Assembly: GCF_000621485.1 (NCBI RefSeq)
Contig: NZ_JHYF01000014.1
Span: 103,562-167,561 of the forward strand
Source of the DNA: Alkaliphilus transvaalensis ATCC 700919
GTDB lineage: Bacteria; Bacillota; Clostridia; Peptostreptococcales; Natronincolaceae
Reading direction: 5' to 3'
DNA length: 64,000 nucleotides
The first letter of the stretch is position 1. Every line of letters begins with the position of its first letter. The notes under the pieces are model-generated. The model searched no databases and was not told the DNA's origin. It was given only the letters and a program-made list of their open reading frames with translations. Position numbers and translations under genes: made by a program. Positions 36,491 to 45,178 of this stretch are shown here, piece by piece.

Positions 36491-37498
36491 TTATTTATAG
36501 GATATTGAATTAATATTTTTAATGATAATGGTGATGGTTCCATCATAGTTGTTAACTAGTTCTAAATTGTCATTTTCTTGCTCCAAAGATAGGTTGATCT
36601 CGATACCATTATCGGTTTTTATTTTTCTTTTATTAAAAACTTTCCTAACCACTTCTTCTTTAAGCTCTACATGTTCTTCTACGAAACCGGCTTTTTCTAT
36701 ATGTTCCATGTAAATATCCTTCATTTCTTGATTATCTTGAAATACTTTTTCTGTGATCTTAGGAATATCAATATTACCTGATTCATCTATACTTTTAAGG
36801 ATCTCCTTCCCAAATTCATCGGATATTTGAATATCTTGATTACAAAACTTTTTATTAAAAATTTCTGTAGCTTTTTTAAAGGATTTTGCTTTTTGTAAGT
36901 CCGACTGTCGGTTATTACACTTTAAAAATAGTTTTGAAAAATAAAACTGCTTTTCTCCGTTAATTTCATACTCTTTCTCAATAAGTTGTATGTGGAATGT
37001 TTCTAAATTTATAATTGCCCCTTCATCAACCTTCTGACTATCATTAGGTAGTGCCGTTTTTTGCTTGATGATGCTATTCATTCTGCCTTCTTCACTATCT
37101 TCTGTATAATGAATATAGGAGTAACGATAATTAAACTTTAGGATTGCTAAATAAGGCTGTTGTTCCCATTCAAAAATTGTGAAGACTAAATCTGCTGAAG
37201 GGATGTCTACATTTTTTATCATGATATTATAAATTTGTTTAGCCATTTCACCAGTATAGTGTATGAAGGTATGCTCCTCTGCTGCAAGCTCTTCAATATA
37301 GCCCACCACTGGATTTTCTTCTCTATTAAAGGTAGCTGGCTTTAAGTTTTGATCCTTTAACATTTTCGTAATATGGTTTTCTAGAAATTCGTGAATATCC
37401 TCTGTTGATGGATGTACTACATTGGAAAGAATCGGCATCCCTACATTTGCATCTAATATATGCATAATTGCTTTTTTAATTTTAATTTCCTGCTCCAT
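36491..37498 (-). CDS. Nucleoid-associated protein, NdpA-like
   Basis: A 335-residue protein with the plan of the 37-kDa nucleoid-associated (NdpA/YejK) family: IKKAIMHILDANVGMPILS at the start, DLVFTIFEWEQQPYLAILKF in the middle and IKTDNGIEINLSLE towards the end. Family members bind the nucleoid, but their detailed role in Firmicutes is not clear. GGAGTGTTTTGAA precedes the ATG. Single gene with its own terminator. Confidence 0.75.
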   Translation of the reverse strand: MEQEIKIKKAIMHILDANVGMPILSNVVHPSTEDIHEFLENHITKMLKDQNLKPATFNREENPVVGYIEELAAEEHTFIHYTGEMAKQIYNIMIKNVDIPSADLVFTIFEWEQQPYLAILKFNYRYSYIHYTEDSEEGRMNSIIKQKTALPNDSQKVDEGAIINLETFHIQLIEKEYEINGEKQFYFSKLFLKCNNRQSDLQKAKSFKKATEIFNKKFCNQDIQISDEFGKEILKSIDESGNIDIPKITEKVFQDNQEMKDIYMEHIEKAGFVEEHVELKEEVVRKVFNKRKIKTDNGIEINLSLEQENDNLELVNNYDGTITIIIKNINSISYK

Positions 37499-37582
37499 TT
37501 CAAAACACTCCTTACTGTGCTTTTAAAAATCATCCTTCAATTATATCAATAAAAAGTATTTTTTTCAATCTCAGTAACGATA

Positions 37583-37640
37583 GAGGAAATTGCTAGTTTC
37601 CCACTGGGGAGAAGCGTACTGGTATTATGGAATTTCATTA
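37583..37640. repeat. Partial copy of an intergenic repeat family
   Basis: GAGGAAATTGC, AGTTTCCCACTGGGG and GGTATTATGGAATTTC occur in order. These are the same blocks as in the longer element at 42250-42431 (GAGGAAATTGC, CGTTTCCCAATGGG, GGTATTATGCAATTTC). It appears to be a short, internally deleted copy. Confidence 0.55.
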
Positions 37641-37776
37641 AGTGGTTCTAGAAAATTTTGTCAGATTAAATCGAAATATTTTAGTTTTAAAATTGTTATT
37701 TTTTTGGTATACTATTATTACTTATTATTAGTACCTAGTACTATATTTTAAGATTATGTTATGAGGAGGTATTTAG

Positions 37777-38301
37777 ATGGAACTTCATCAACTATTTAAG
37801 ATTCAAAACATTATTGAAGGAAATATAAGAAGCTATACTGACATAAAAGAAGATCATTTAGGTGAAGAAAATATTTTTGACCTCAGATTTTTGGCATTAC
37901 AAGTAAAAACTGCAGAAATTGCTAACTTAACTAAATGCTATAAGTACTCTAAAGTAAAACCTCATATTCCTCAAGATAAATTATTTGCAAGGTTTCTTGA
38001 TTCCATGGGATTTTTGCTTTCAATTGGCAATGTTCACGAATTTAACATTATCGATTTAGAGGCTATTAATGGAATGGAAAAGGAAGATAGTATCATAAGA
38101 ATATTCTCATTTATATTCGACGATCTAACTGCCTTAAGACACTCTCTACAACACCAAAAAGATTATTATACCTCTTTGTCAATCTATATTCGTATTTTCG
38201 CTAGATACCTTAATCTAGCCGAACAATTGAATATTACTTTTGAAGAAATCTTTGACTATTATCTAAGAAAACATCATATTGAAGAAGCCTTATCTTCATA
38301 A
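37777..38301 (+). CDS. Degenerate dUTPase-2 (MazG-fold) family protein
   Basis: A 174-residue all-helical protein. LFKIQNIIEGNI at the start, FLALQVKTAEIANLTKCYKY and LFARFLDSMGFLLSIGN align with the dimeric dUTPase family. The usual metal ligands are E-x2-E (VELGELANE) and E-x2-D (EEYVDGLHF). Here they read K-x2-E and R-x2-D, so two of four acidic residues are replaced by basic ones. The active site is probably lost, leaving a structural or regulatory protein. The alignment is by eye against remembered family motifs. GAGGAGG precedes the ATG. Confidence 0.7.
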   Translation: MELHQLFKIQNIIEGNIRSYTDIKEDHLGEENIFDLRFLALQVKTAEIANLTKCYKYSKVKPHIPQDKLFARFLDSMGFLLSIGNVHEFNIIDLEAINGMEKEDSIIRIFSFIFDDLTALRHSLQHQKDYYTSLSIYIRIFARYLNLAEQLNITFEEIFDYYLRKHHIEEALSS

Positions 38302-38335
38302 AAAACCAAACCCCTTCTTTGGGGTTTGATTTTGA
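38301..38335. terminator. Bidirectional terminator
   Basis: CAAACCCC (38307-38314) with GGGGTTTG (38321-38328). ATTTT follows on the plus strand and a T-run on the minus strand. It serves the dUTPase-like and mrp genes. Confidence 0.88.
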
Positions 38336-38340
38336 TTATC

Positions 38341-39165
38341 TTATCTTAATAAGCTTTCTACTCTTTCAGCTAGATTAATAAATAATTGACTTTCATGCTG
38401 ATGAATTTTTCCTACATCTGCTAGTTCCACCATTTCTTTTTCAATAGGTAATCCCCCTAGAAATTCTAGTCCTAATTTGGAAACAACTTCCTTGGTTCTC
38501 CCTTTTCCAAATAGGTAATAGGGTTCTGGATAGCCAGGTGGTTGAACATAGCTCATATTCTCAAGTACTCCCAATATTGGCTTGTCCATCTTTTGCACCA
38601 TTTTAACACCCTTCTCTACAATCATTTGTACTAGACTTTGGGGGGCTGTTACCATAATAATCCCATCAACTGGTAAAGATTGCATTGCTGTTAGGGCTAC
38701 ATCACCCGTTCCTGGTGGAAAATCAATTAATAAATAATCTAGTTCCCCCCAAAATACATCCTTCCAAAACTGTTTTATGACGTTTCCTACTACTGGCCCT
38801 CGCCAAATTACAGGATCAGTTTCATTTGGGAGAAGTAGATTCATAGACATAATTTTAATCTTATTTTTAGATACTACCGGTAATAAGCCCTTTTCTGTAT
38901 TATGGGTTGGACCCTTTACACCAAATAACTTTGCTATACTGGGGCCAATGATGTCTCCATCCAGAATTCCTACTTTATTTCCTTTTGCAGCTAAGGCATT
39001 AGCCAGCATTGCTGTTACTGTTGATTTGCCGACACCACCTTTACCACTCATTATTCCAATTACCTTATTTATTTTATTAAAAGGATTTATTTCCTCTTCT
39101 ACTGTACATGTAGATGTACCACATTTACCATCTTTAAAGTGATTACATCCTTGACATTTTTCCAT
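38341..39165 (-). CDS. mrp: Mrp/NBP35-type P-loop ATPase
   Basis: A 274-residue MinD/Mrp-family ATPase implicated in iron-sulfur cluster carriage. The deviant Walker A is SGKGGVGKSTVTAMLA, the switch region LLIDFPPGTGDVALT, and GVLENMSYV is present. The C-terminal CxxC that normally follows ENMSY is absent (VQPPGYPEPYYLFG instead). The N-terminus has a four-Cys cluster, CQGC...CGTSTC, as in NBP35 proteins, which could hold the cluster. In Bacillus the equivalent gene (salA) lies next to cwlD, as it nearly does here. GGAGG precedes the ATG. Confidence 0.88.
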   Translation of the reverse strand: MEKCQGCNHFKDGKCGTSTCTVEEEINPFNKINKVIGIMSGKGGVGKSTVTAMLANALAAKGNKVGILDGDIIGPSIAKLFGVKGPTHNTEKGLLPVVSKNKIKIMSMNLLLPNETDPVIWRGPVVGNVIKQFWKDVFWGELDYLLIDFPPGTGDVALTAMQSLPVDGIIMVTAPQSLVQMIVEKGVKMVQKMDKPILGVLENMSYVQPPGYPEPYYLFGKGRTKEVVSKLGLEFLGGLPIEKEMVELADVGKIHQHESQLFINLAERVESLLR

Positions 39166-39263
39166 GGTGTTTTCCTCCGCTTAAATAAGACTTTAATATG
39201 ATTATATCCAAATTAATTTGCGTTAATCAATTATCTATTCCAGTCAAAACAGGAGATAAACCA

Positions 39264-40097
39264 TCAGAATAGTTGGGATATCTTCACAAACTGAACACCC
39301 ATTTTCTCAAGTTCTTGAATCATTTCATTAATTGCTTCAACTGTTACTAACCCACCTTCTGGACCTACATGACCAATTGCAACCGCTTGATTATTTTTTA
39401 TTGCCAGATTTCCTAGTTCTTTAATCTGCCTTTTAATTTGTCCTTTATGCTTTTCATTATCTAAAAATATTGTTCTTTCGATTGAGGGGGTACCAAATTT
39501 ATCAGCGACTTCTTTTACTACAGACTTCATACTTGTTTTACTATCTACTATATACATATTATTTTCTTTTAGCACACTTATGATTGCTTCCATAACCCTC
39601 GGATCTTCTGTAGCCTTTGATCCCATGTGGTTATTTAAGCCTACAGCATAAGGTACATCTTCTATTGCTTCCCTAACGATATTTTTTATTTCTTCTGTCG
39701 AAAGCCCACTCGTTATTCCCTTTTCGCCAAGCCAGTTTGGATCACCTTTATGGGGTTCCATCGGTAGATGAATGATGACTTCATGTCCATTAAGATGGGC
39801 TAATTCTGCATGTTCTTTTGTTTTTGGTTGAAATGGCATAATGGCACAGGTTATTGGAATTTCTAAATTTAACATTTCTAGGGATCCACCACTTTCATTT
39901 CCAAAATCGTCTATTATAATTCCAGCTTTCCCTGAAGCAAGTTGAGATTGACTCCTGCTGATATTCGAAAAATTCCATGCAGGAACTTCTCCTCTAAACC
40001 GATTAAATAATACTAGTATTAATATAAGTGCAAACCCTATCACTAAATATAGCATTATTTTTTTAGGAATTACCAATAGATGTACCTTTTTATTCAT
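39264..40097 (-). CDS. Divergent polysaccharide deacetylase family protein
   Basis: A 277-residue protein anchored by one N-terminal membrane segment (about 12-30). The extracytoplasmic domain matches the divergent deacetylase (YibQ) family: AGIIIDDFGNESGGSLEMLN, EVIIHLPMEPH, VGLNNHMGSKAT, IGHVGPEGGLVT. The family keeps the NodB-like barrel and the DD, H and H residues, but activity is poorly established. A wall function is likely given cwlD nearby. GGAGGGAGC precedes the ATG. Confidence 0.85.
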   Translation of the reverse strand: MNKKVHLLVIPKKIMLYLVIGFALILILVLFNRFRGEVPAWNFSNISRSQSQLASGKAGIIIDDFGNESGGSLEMLNLEIPITCAIMPFQPKTKEHAELAHLNGHEVIIHLPMEPHKGDPNWLGEKGITSGLSTEEIKNIVREAIEDVPYAVGLNNHMGSKATEDPRVMEAIISVLKENNMYIVDSKTSMKSVVKEVADKFGTPSIERTIFLDNEKHKGQIKRQIKELGNLAIKNNQAVAIGHVGPEGGLVTVEAINEMIQELEKMGVQFVKISQLF

Positions 40098-40223
40098 AAT
40101 AGCTCCCTCCTACATGTTTTTTTAGTAATTTTTTACATATTGTATTTAGAATAAAATTTTGCCTACAAACAAAAGATAGTACAGAAGAAAAATTTTAAAA
40201 AATTAATGAAAGGAGTGGTAAAG

Positions 40224-40592
40224 GTGTCTGAACGTGAAAATAATCGTACCTCTACATCACAAAGTTGGGTCGGGTTTATTATTAGATTTATCGTATCAGC
40301 TATTGTTATTGCCATTGCTGCATTTTTAACTCCTGGATTTAGTATTGATGGCGTATGGAGTGTTTTAATTGCCGCAGCCGTCATTTCAATACTTGATTGG
40401 TTAATTAATCGTGTGGCTAAATTAGATGCCTCTCCATTTGGAAGAGGAATAACTGGTTTTATCGTGGCAGCAGTCGTCATTTACGCCACACAGTTTTTCG
40501 TTGCTACTATGCAGGTTTCTATTTTAGGTGCAATTTTAGGTGCAATTGTAATTGGTTTAATTGACATGGTAATACCCGGTAAGACTTTATAG
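40224..40592 (+). CDS. YvlD-like four-helix membrane protein (phage holin family 4)
   Basis: A 122-residue protein with four hydrophobic helices and conserved AAFLTPGFSIDG, SILDWLINRVAKL and IGLIDMVIPG. It belongs to the small membrane family annotated as holin superfamily IV, which includes Bacillus YvlD; there is no phage context here. The start GTG 40224 has AAAGGAG eight bases upstream; the ATG at 40206 precedes that site and is rejected. Function unknown, possibly envelope stress. Confidence 0.8.
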   Translation: MSERENNRTSTSQSWVGFIIRFIVSAIVIAIAAFLTPGFSIDGVWSVLIAAAVISILDWLINRVAKLDASPFGRGITGFIVAAVVIYATQFFVATMQVSILGAILGAIVIGLIDMVIPGKTL

Positions 40593-40616
40593 TAGGATTT
40601 GATCCTACTTTTTTTT
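40590..40616 (+). terminator. Rho-independent terminator
   Basis: AGTAGGAT (40591-40598) with ATCCTACT (40602-40609), a three-base loop, then a run of eight T. It lies directly at the 3' end of the YvlD-like gene. Confidence 0.92.
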
Positions 40617-40876
40617 ATGCTGATATATGTCCTATATCTCTTACTTAATTTTCATTTGCATTTTATGAAGTAAAAACCCCTCTACTTAATCTTCAGCAAC
40701 AATATTATTCATAAACAAATCAAAATGCATTTATTATTATTTATCAATTAATCTATTGTAAAAATAGATTAATAGTCTAAAGATCTCAACACAATTAAGT
40801 AACAGTAAATATTATGACTGTATCAAAATTTTGAGATTCCATAATTAGGTTACATTTCAATTGTCAATTATTTAAG

Positions 40877-41010
40877 TTATCAACAATAATTATAGTTATC
40901 AACATTATATTGTGGATAATTGAACATCAACCAAGTTTATAAAATATTGATTTTTTAAGTATTCTATTTAAGTTATTTTTTATGCACATTATCCACATTT
41001 TTTATCCACA
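40877..41010. promoter_or_regulatory. DnaA-box cluster
   Basis: Three perfect TTATCCACA boxes lie at 40911-40919 (minus), 40989-40997 (plus) and 41002-41010 (plus). Two TTATCAACA one-mismatch boxes lie at 40877-40885 and 40896-40904. All fall within 134 bases of very AT-rich spacer (40617-41022) that holds no gene. DnaA would be expected to bind here. No dnaA or dnaN genes are in the window, so a chromosomal origin is not indicated. Confidence 0.7.
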
Positions 41011-41022
41011 ACTTGCCCCTAT

Positions 41023-41742
41023 TTATGAAGATTCTTTTAAATATCTCTGTATTCCAACATATAAAGCCCATGCCATTTTTTGTTGGTAGTTTGAATCCTT
41101 AAGTTTTGCTAATTCTTGTTGATTAGATAAGAATCCGCCTTCTACTAACACAGTGGGAATATGATTGAGGTCTGCTATTAAGTAGATCCCCTCCTTTGAT
41201 AAAGCCATTCTTTTATTCTCTTTATCTAAAACTTCTATTAGCTCTTCTTGAATGATTTTAGCCAATTTTTCTCCCTCGATGTGTCCTTTTGGAAAAAAAG
41301 CTTGGGCTCCATAGTATTGTTGTTGTGGAAAACTATTAAGATGAATAGTGATAAATACATTGGGACTATATTTTTGCACAATTTCTCTACGTCTTCTCAA
41401 GTCCTGATTTTTCTTAGCTCTTATTGTACCAGTATTATCATATAGCCCTTTGTCAGTCTCTCTAGTCATGATAACTATTGCACCACTTTGTTCTAGGTAT
41501 TCTCTCAAATATAACCCTATAGCTAAATTAATATCTTTTTCTAAGGTACCATCCTTTGCAACGGCACCAGGATCTACACCTCCGTGGCCTGGGTCAATTA
41601 CGATGACCTTTGCTGTACTGGGGATATTTAATGTTTCTAATGAATGATATTTTAAGCGTATTACGGTGACAAAAGCCCCTAATACTAAACTAGAAATTAA
41701 TAGAGCCACTAACCACTTTTTTTTCAAGACTATTACAATCAA
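41023..41742 (-). CDS. cwlD: Germination-type N-acetylmuramoyl-L-alanine amidase CwlD
   Basis: A 239-residue Amidase_3 enzyme with an N-terminal membrane or signal segment (LLISSLVLGAFVTVI). Zinc and catalytic motifs: VIDPGHGGVDPGA, LEKDINLA, FITIHLNS and VEGGFLSNQQEL. CwlD cleaves the stem peptide from muramic acid when spore cortex muramic-lactam is made. The start is TTG 41742, eight bases after GGAGG. The gene's place between rpsI and mrp matches Bacillus, supporting CwlD over other amidases. Confidence 0.9.
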   Translation of the reverse strand: MIVIVLKKKWLVALLISSLVLGAFVTVIRLKYHSLETLNIPSTAKVIVIDPGHGGVDPGAVAKDGTLEKDINLAIGLYLREYLEQSGAIVIMTRETDKGLYDNTGTIRAKKNQDLRRRREIVQKYSPNVFITIHLNSFPQQQYYGAQAFFPKGHIEGEKLAKIIQEELIEVLDKENKRMALSKEGIYLIADLNHIPTVLVEGGFLSNQQELAKLKDSNYQQKMAWALYVGIQRYLKESS

Positions 41743-41985
41743 TTCTACCCCCTCCTTAACTTCTCTATTTATATGTATATGGTAATAGTCCTTAACCTAT
41801 ACAATGAGCAAGATAATTTTTCAAAAACAAATTATTAATTAAAGATGTATTATTCTAGAGTTTAGATTAATATCGAGTTATGTAAAAATACCTTCTATTT
41901 CTCTTGTATTAATTTATCGGGGGAGGACAAAATATTTCTAAGATGGATTTTCTACTGTTTTGAAATAATTAAGGAGGGAAAGGAT

Positions 41986-42207
41986 ATGGAGAACTTTAAA
42001 GATGCTAAAAAGTTACAAGAACAGTTTTTACAGCTTAAAAGACACAATGAGGAAGCTAAAGACTACTTAGCAGCAATTGAGTTATTATTAGTTGATGATA
42101 ATAACGGGAAATCTAAAGATAGGAATTTATCAATGGAAATTGAGAATATTAGCCAAAGAATTTCTGAAATAAATAACCAAATTAATAATATCTTTCATAG
42201 TCTTTAA
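41986..42207 (+). CDS. Small coiled-coil protein, unrecognised
   Basis: A 73-residue hydrophilic protein. It begins MENFKDAKKLQEQFLQLKRH and has heptad-like spacing over most of its length, including ENISQRISEINNQINNI. An AAGGAGGG sits ten bases before the ATG, so it is probably translated. No family recognised. It is divergent from cwlD. Confidence 0.6.
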   Translation: MENFKDAKKLQEQFLQLKRHNEEAKDYLAAIELLLVDDNNGKSKDRNLSMEIENISQRISEINNQINNIFHSL

Positions 42208-42249
42208 TAAATGAACACAGATTAAATTAAAGTAAATCACTACTTATCT

Positions 42250-42431
42250 GAGGAAATTGCATAATTGATATTATATTTATATTAATACAAAATAAAAACT
42301 TCGCTGCTTAGTGTTCAACGAATAATTTGTTGGAATATAAATGAAATTACTCGTTTCCCAATGGGCGACTTAGTTTTTATTTTTGCATAATCGAATATAA
42401 ATTCATTGTTATGGTATTATGCAATTTCCTC
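42250..42431. repeat. Nested inverted-repeat element, MITE-like
   Basis: The ends are a perfect 16-bp inverted repeat, GAGGAAATTGCATAAT (42250-42265) and ATTATGCAATTTCCTC (42416-42431). A second perfect 12-bp pair, AAAATAAAAACT and AGTTTTTATTTT, is nested inside, and the middle includes CGTTTCCCAATGGGCGAC. No coding frame. A shortened relative is at 37583-37640. The whole spacer between the coiled-coil gene and rpsI is otherwise empty up to the rpsI terminator. Confidence 0.65.
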
Positions 42432-42551
42432 ATGTATTAATGTAGGCTCTAATGAAATAAAGCAGAATTACAAAAATTGCACCCCAACTATTTGTCTAAG
42501 AGAATTTGTCTAAGAGAAAGAATTAATGTATTCTGTTATAAAAAAAAGCCG

Positions 42552-42584
42552 AAAAAAAAAGACTGTCGGATAGACAGTCTTTTT
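42552..42584 (-). terminator. Terminator of rplM-rpsI
   Basis: AAAAAGACTGTC pairs with GACAGTCTTTTT over a five-base loop. On the minus strand it is followed by nine T. It lies just downstream of rpsI. Confidence 0.92.
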
Positions 42585-42598
42585 GAATAAATAATATA

Positions 42599-42991
42599 TT
42601 ATCTTTTTGAGAACTGAGGTGCTCTTCTTGCAGCTTTTAAACCATACTTCTTTCTTTCCTTAGCTCTAGCATCTCTAGTTAAGAAACCAGCTTTTTTAAG
42701 TGGTGCTCTTAATTCTTCATCAGCTTTAGTTAAAGCTCTAGCAATACCGTGTCTTAAAGCTCCAGCTTGTCCTGTAAAGCCTCCACCATTAACTGTAGCA
42801 AGTACATCGTATTTGCTTAATGTTTCAGTTAAGATCAGTGGTAATTTAACTTCTCTTCTTAATGTTTCATAGTTGAAGTATTCTTCGATATCTCTATTAT
42901 TTACTTTAACGTTCCCTTCACCTGGAACTAATCTTACTCTAGCGATAGATTTTTTTCTTCTTCCTGTTCCGTAAAAAGCTAACTTTGCCAT
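42599..42991 (-). CDS. rpsI: 30S ribosomal protein S9
   Basis: 130 residues. It starts [20 protein letters not shown] and ends with the basic RRAPQFSKR tail that reaches the ribosomal P site. [20 protein letters not shown] is the family signature. ATG 42991 follows AAGGAGGAG; the TTG two codons earlier is not needed. Second gene of rplM-rpsI, 27 bases after rplM. Confidence 0.97.
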   Translation of the reverse strand: MAKLAFYGTGRRKKSIARVRLVPGEGNVKVNNRDIEEYFNYETLRREVKLPLILTETLSKYDVLATVNGGGFTGQAGALRHGIARALTKADEELRAPLKKAGFLTRDARAKERKKYGLKAARRAPQFSKR

Positions 42992-43018
42992 AATCAATAA
43001 CTCCTCCTTCCGAATCGA

Positions 43019-43447
43019 CTATATATCAAGTACTACTGGCTTTTGAGCTTCGTGGTTGTGTTGTGTACCAGCATATACTTTTAATTTTTTGATCATTTGT
43101 CTTCCAAGTCTAGTTTTTGGAAGCATTCCTTTTACTGCATTGTAAATTACTTTTTCTGGTTTTTCTGCCATCATTCTTCTGAATGGAATTTGTCTTAATC
43201 CACCTGGATGTCCTGTATGGTAAGTAAACATCTTTTGGTCTAACTTCTTACCAGTTAATTCGATTTTTTCTGCATTAATAACAATTACAAAGTCTCCTGT
43301 ATCTACGTGAGGTGTAAATTCAGGCTTGTTTTTACCTCTTAAGATAGTTGCTATTTCTGTAGATAAACGACCTAATGTTTTTCCTTCAGCATCAACAACA
43401 TACCATTTTCTTTCAACTTCATTGGCTTTAGCCATGTATGACTTCAT
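43019..43447 (-). CDS. rplM: 50S ribosomal protein L13
   Basis: 142 residues. Signature motifs include [19 protein letters not shown], then [13 protein letters not shown] [18 protein letters not shown] and [19 protein letters not shown]. An early assembly protein of the large subunit. AAGGAGGG precedes the ATG. The operon has its own promoter overlapping the end of truA and a leader of about 100 bases. Confidence 0.97.
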   Translation of the reverse strand: MKSYMAKANEVERKWYVVDAEGKTLGRLSTEIATILRGKNKPEFTPHVDTGDFVIVINAEKIELTGKKLDQKMFTYHTGHPGGLRQIPFRRMMAEKPEKVIYNAVKGMLPKTRLGRQMIKKLKVYAGTQHNHEAQKPVVLDI

Positions 43448-43546
43448 TGTTTTCCCTCCTTGATAACTTTGGGTATCATCTTTAAATTTTCTCTCGTACG
43501 CTATCTATGTCTAACGACCCGGGGCTAGTGGATCATTTATACACAC
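43448..43546 (-). ncRNA. Candidate rplM mRNA leader
   Basis: About 100 bases lie between the predicted start site and rplM. The leader ends with a small TGATA...TATCA hairpin directly before the AAGGAGG. Firmicute rplM genes often carry an autoregulatory L13 leader. I cannot confirm the fold, so this is a position-based suggestion. Confidence 0.35.
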
Positions 43547-43552
43547 TGTATT

Positions 43553-43581
43553 ATTGTAATACAACCACCCTAGTGTGTCAA
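43553..43581 (-). promoter_or_regulatory. Sigma-A promoter of rplM-rpsI
   Basis: TTGACA (43576-43581), a 17-base spacer, then TACAAT (43553-43558) on the minus strand. This is near consensus, and the -35 lies inside the last codons of truA. Confidence 0.8.
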
Positions 43582-44316
43582 GGGGTAAATTACATTATCT
43601 AAATATAATCCTTGGGGTGGTGCTGTATGACCTGCATATTTCCGGTCTCCAGTTTCTAATGCCTTAAGGAGATCATCCTTCTGCTTCTTTGATGCTCCTA
43701 AATCTACTAAAGTTCCTACCAAAATTCTAACCATATTATACAAGAAACCATTACCTTCAAAGGTAAACCATAAACTGTCATTCACTTCATTAATGTCAAT
43801 TGAATAGATGGATCTTACTGTGTTTTCAACACTACTTCCGCTGGCCATAAACCCTTTAAAGTCATGGGTACCAATTAATCTATTTGTTCCCCATCGTATT
43901 ATATCCATATCGAGGTCATAATTAAGGTGGTAAGCATAGTTTCTTACTAAAGGACTTCTATGTCTCCCTCTATAAATTTGATAAGCATAACGCTTTCCTA
44001 TTGCACTATATCGAGCATGGAAGTCTTCAGGCATTTCATGGGCCTCTTTAATGCTAATATCAAAAGGGAGCAGACTATTCATTGCCAAGGAAATACGTTG
44101 GGTGGGTATATTAGATTCTATTCTAAAGTTAGCAACCTGTCCCCTTGCGTGGACCTTTGCATCGGTTCTACCCGATCCATTCACTTCAACTCTATTACCT
44201 GTTAATTTGGCTAATACCTTCATGATTTCTTCTTGAACAGTTCTACCATTGGGTTGAATTTGCCATCCATTAAAATTGGTCCCATCGTATTCGATTTTGA
44301 TCATAATGTTTCGCAT
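43570..44316 (-). CDS. truA: tRNA pseudouridine synthase A
   Basis: A 248-residue enzyme that makes pseudouridine at tRNA positions 38-40. The catalytic Asp is in GSGRTDAKVHARGQ. Other motifs are EYDGTNFNGWQIQPNGRTVQ, RYAYQIYRG and FLYNMVRILVGTLVDLG. It follows ecfT by 61 bases, as in many Firmicutes. Confidence 0.96.
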   Translation of the reverse strand: MRNIMIKIEYDGTNFNGWQIQPNGRTVQEEIMKVLAKLTGNRVEVNGSGRTDAKVHARGQVANFRIESNIPTQRISLAMNSLLPFDISIKEAHEMPEDFHARYSAIGKRYAYQIYRGRHRSPLVRNYAYHLNYDLDMDIIRWGTNRLIGTHDFKGFMASGSSVENTVRSIYSIDINEVNDSLWFTFEGNGFLYNMVRILVGTLVDLGASKKQKDDLLKALETGDRKYAGHTAPPQGLYLDNVIYPLTH

Positions 44317-44377
44317 AAGATCATTCCTATTCTAGTGCCTAAGTGCTACTTTCATAGTCTTACCAAAGTAGTAAAAT

Positions 44378-45178
44378 TTAAGCCAACATTCTCAATAAAA
44401 CTAAAACTGCTAATAATAATGCTATTGCCAATAGACTTAGATAGTCTATTTTTAACATTCTTGCTTGCTTCATTCGGGTACGATTGTCTCCACCACGATA
44501 GCATCTAGCCTCCATTGCCATTGCCAACTCATCTGCCCGACGAAAAGCGCTTATAAAGAGGGGTACCATTAAGGGTACTAAACCCTTTGCACGACTTATT
44601 ATGTTACCACTTTCAAAGTCAGCGCCCCTTGCCATTTGTGCCTTCATAATTTTATCGGTCTCTTCTAATAGAGTTGGTATAAAACGTAGGGCAATCGTCA
44701 TCATCATAGCTAATTCATGGGCTGGAACCCCAATCTTTTTAAATGGTTTTAGTAAATTCTCAATTCCATCAGTTAAAGCAATAGGAGATGTGGTTAAAGT
44801 CAATAGGGATGTCCCCATAACTAATAGGGCTAACCTAATTGCCATAAATACCCCTTGACGAACCCCTTCCCTAGTAATTACCAATGGCCCTAGATTGTAC
44901 AACACTTCACCTTGGGTCATAAAAATATTAATTAAAAAAGTTAATATGATAATAATTCTTAGGGGTTTAATTCCCTTTACAATAAACTTTTTAGGTATTT
45001 TAGAGATATGAACACATAAGAAGATAAATAGAGCTACTAAGCCGTAAGAGGGGGCATTAACCCCTATAAATAAAGAAACAATAATAGCAAAGGTACCAAT
45101 AATTTTTGTTCTGGCATCAAGTTTATGAATTAGAGATCCTGTTGGATAATGTTGTCCAATTGTTATATCCTTAAGCAT
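44378..45178 (-). CDS. ecfT: ECF transporter transmembrane component EcfT
   Basis: A 266-residue membrane coupling protein of vitamin and metal ECF importers. It starts [20 protein letters not shown], the usual EcfT opening. The coupling-helix motif is [12 protein letters not shown] and the later one [10 protein letters not shown]; both are the Ala-Arg-Gly type that contact the ATPases. No substrate-binding S component is nearby, so it is the shared group II module. It overlaps ecfA2 by eight bases. Confidence 0.95.
   Translation of the reverse strand: MLKDITIGQHYPTGSLIHKLDARTKIIGTFAIIVSLFIGVNAPSYGLVALFIFLCVHISKIPKKFIVKGIKPLRIIIILTFLINIFMTQGEVLYNLGPLVITREGVRQGVFMAIRLALLVMGTSLLTLTTSPIALTDGIENLLKPFKKIGVPAHELAMMMTIALRFIPTLLEETDKIMKAQMARGADFESGNIISRAKGLVPLMVPLFISAFRRADELAMAMEARCYRGGDNRTRMKQARMLKIDYLSLLAIALLLAVLVLLRMLA

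Noticed and set aside
40163..40480. Minus-strand frame of 105 codons opposite the YvlD-like gene
   Set aside because: Complementary to a clearly coding gene; composition is that of an antisense shadow.
40224..40592. Prophage holin
   Set aside because: The gene belongs to a family called holin IV, but no phage genes surround it and YvlD-like members are chromosomal membrane proteins.
40617..41022. Chromosomal origin of replication
   Set aside because: DnaA boxes are present, but no dnaA, dnaN, rpmH or other origin-linked genes are nearby, and the number of boxes is modest.
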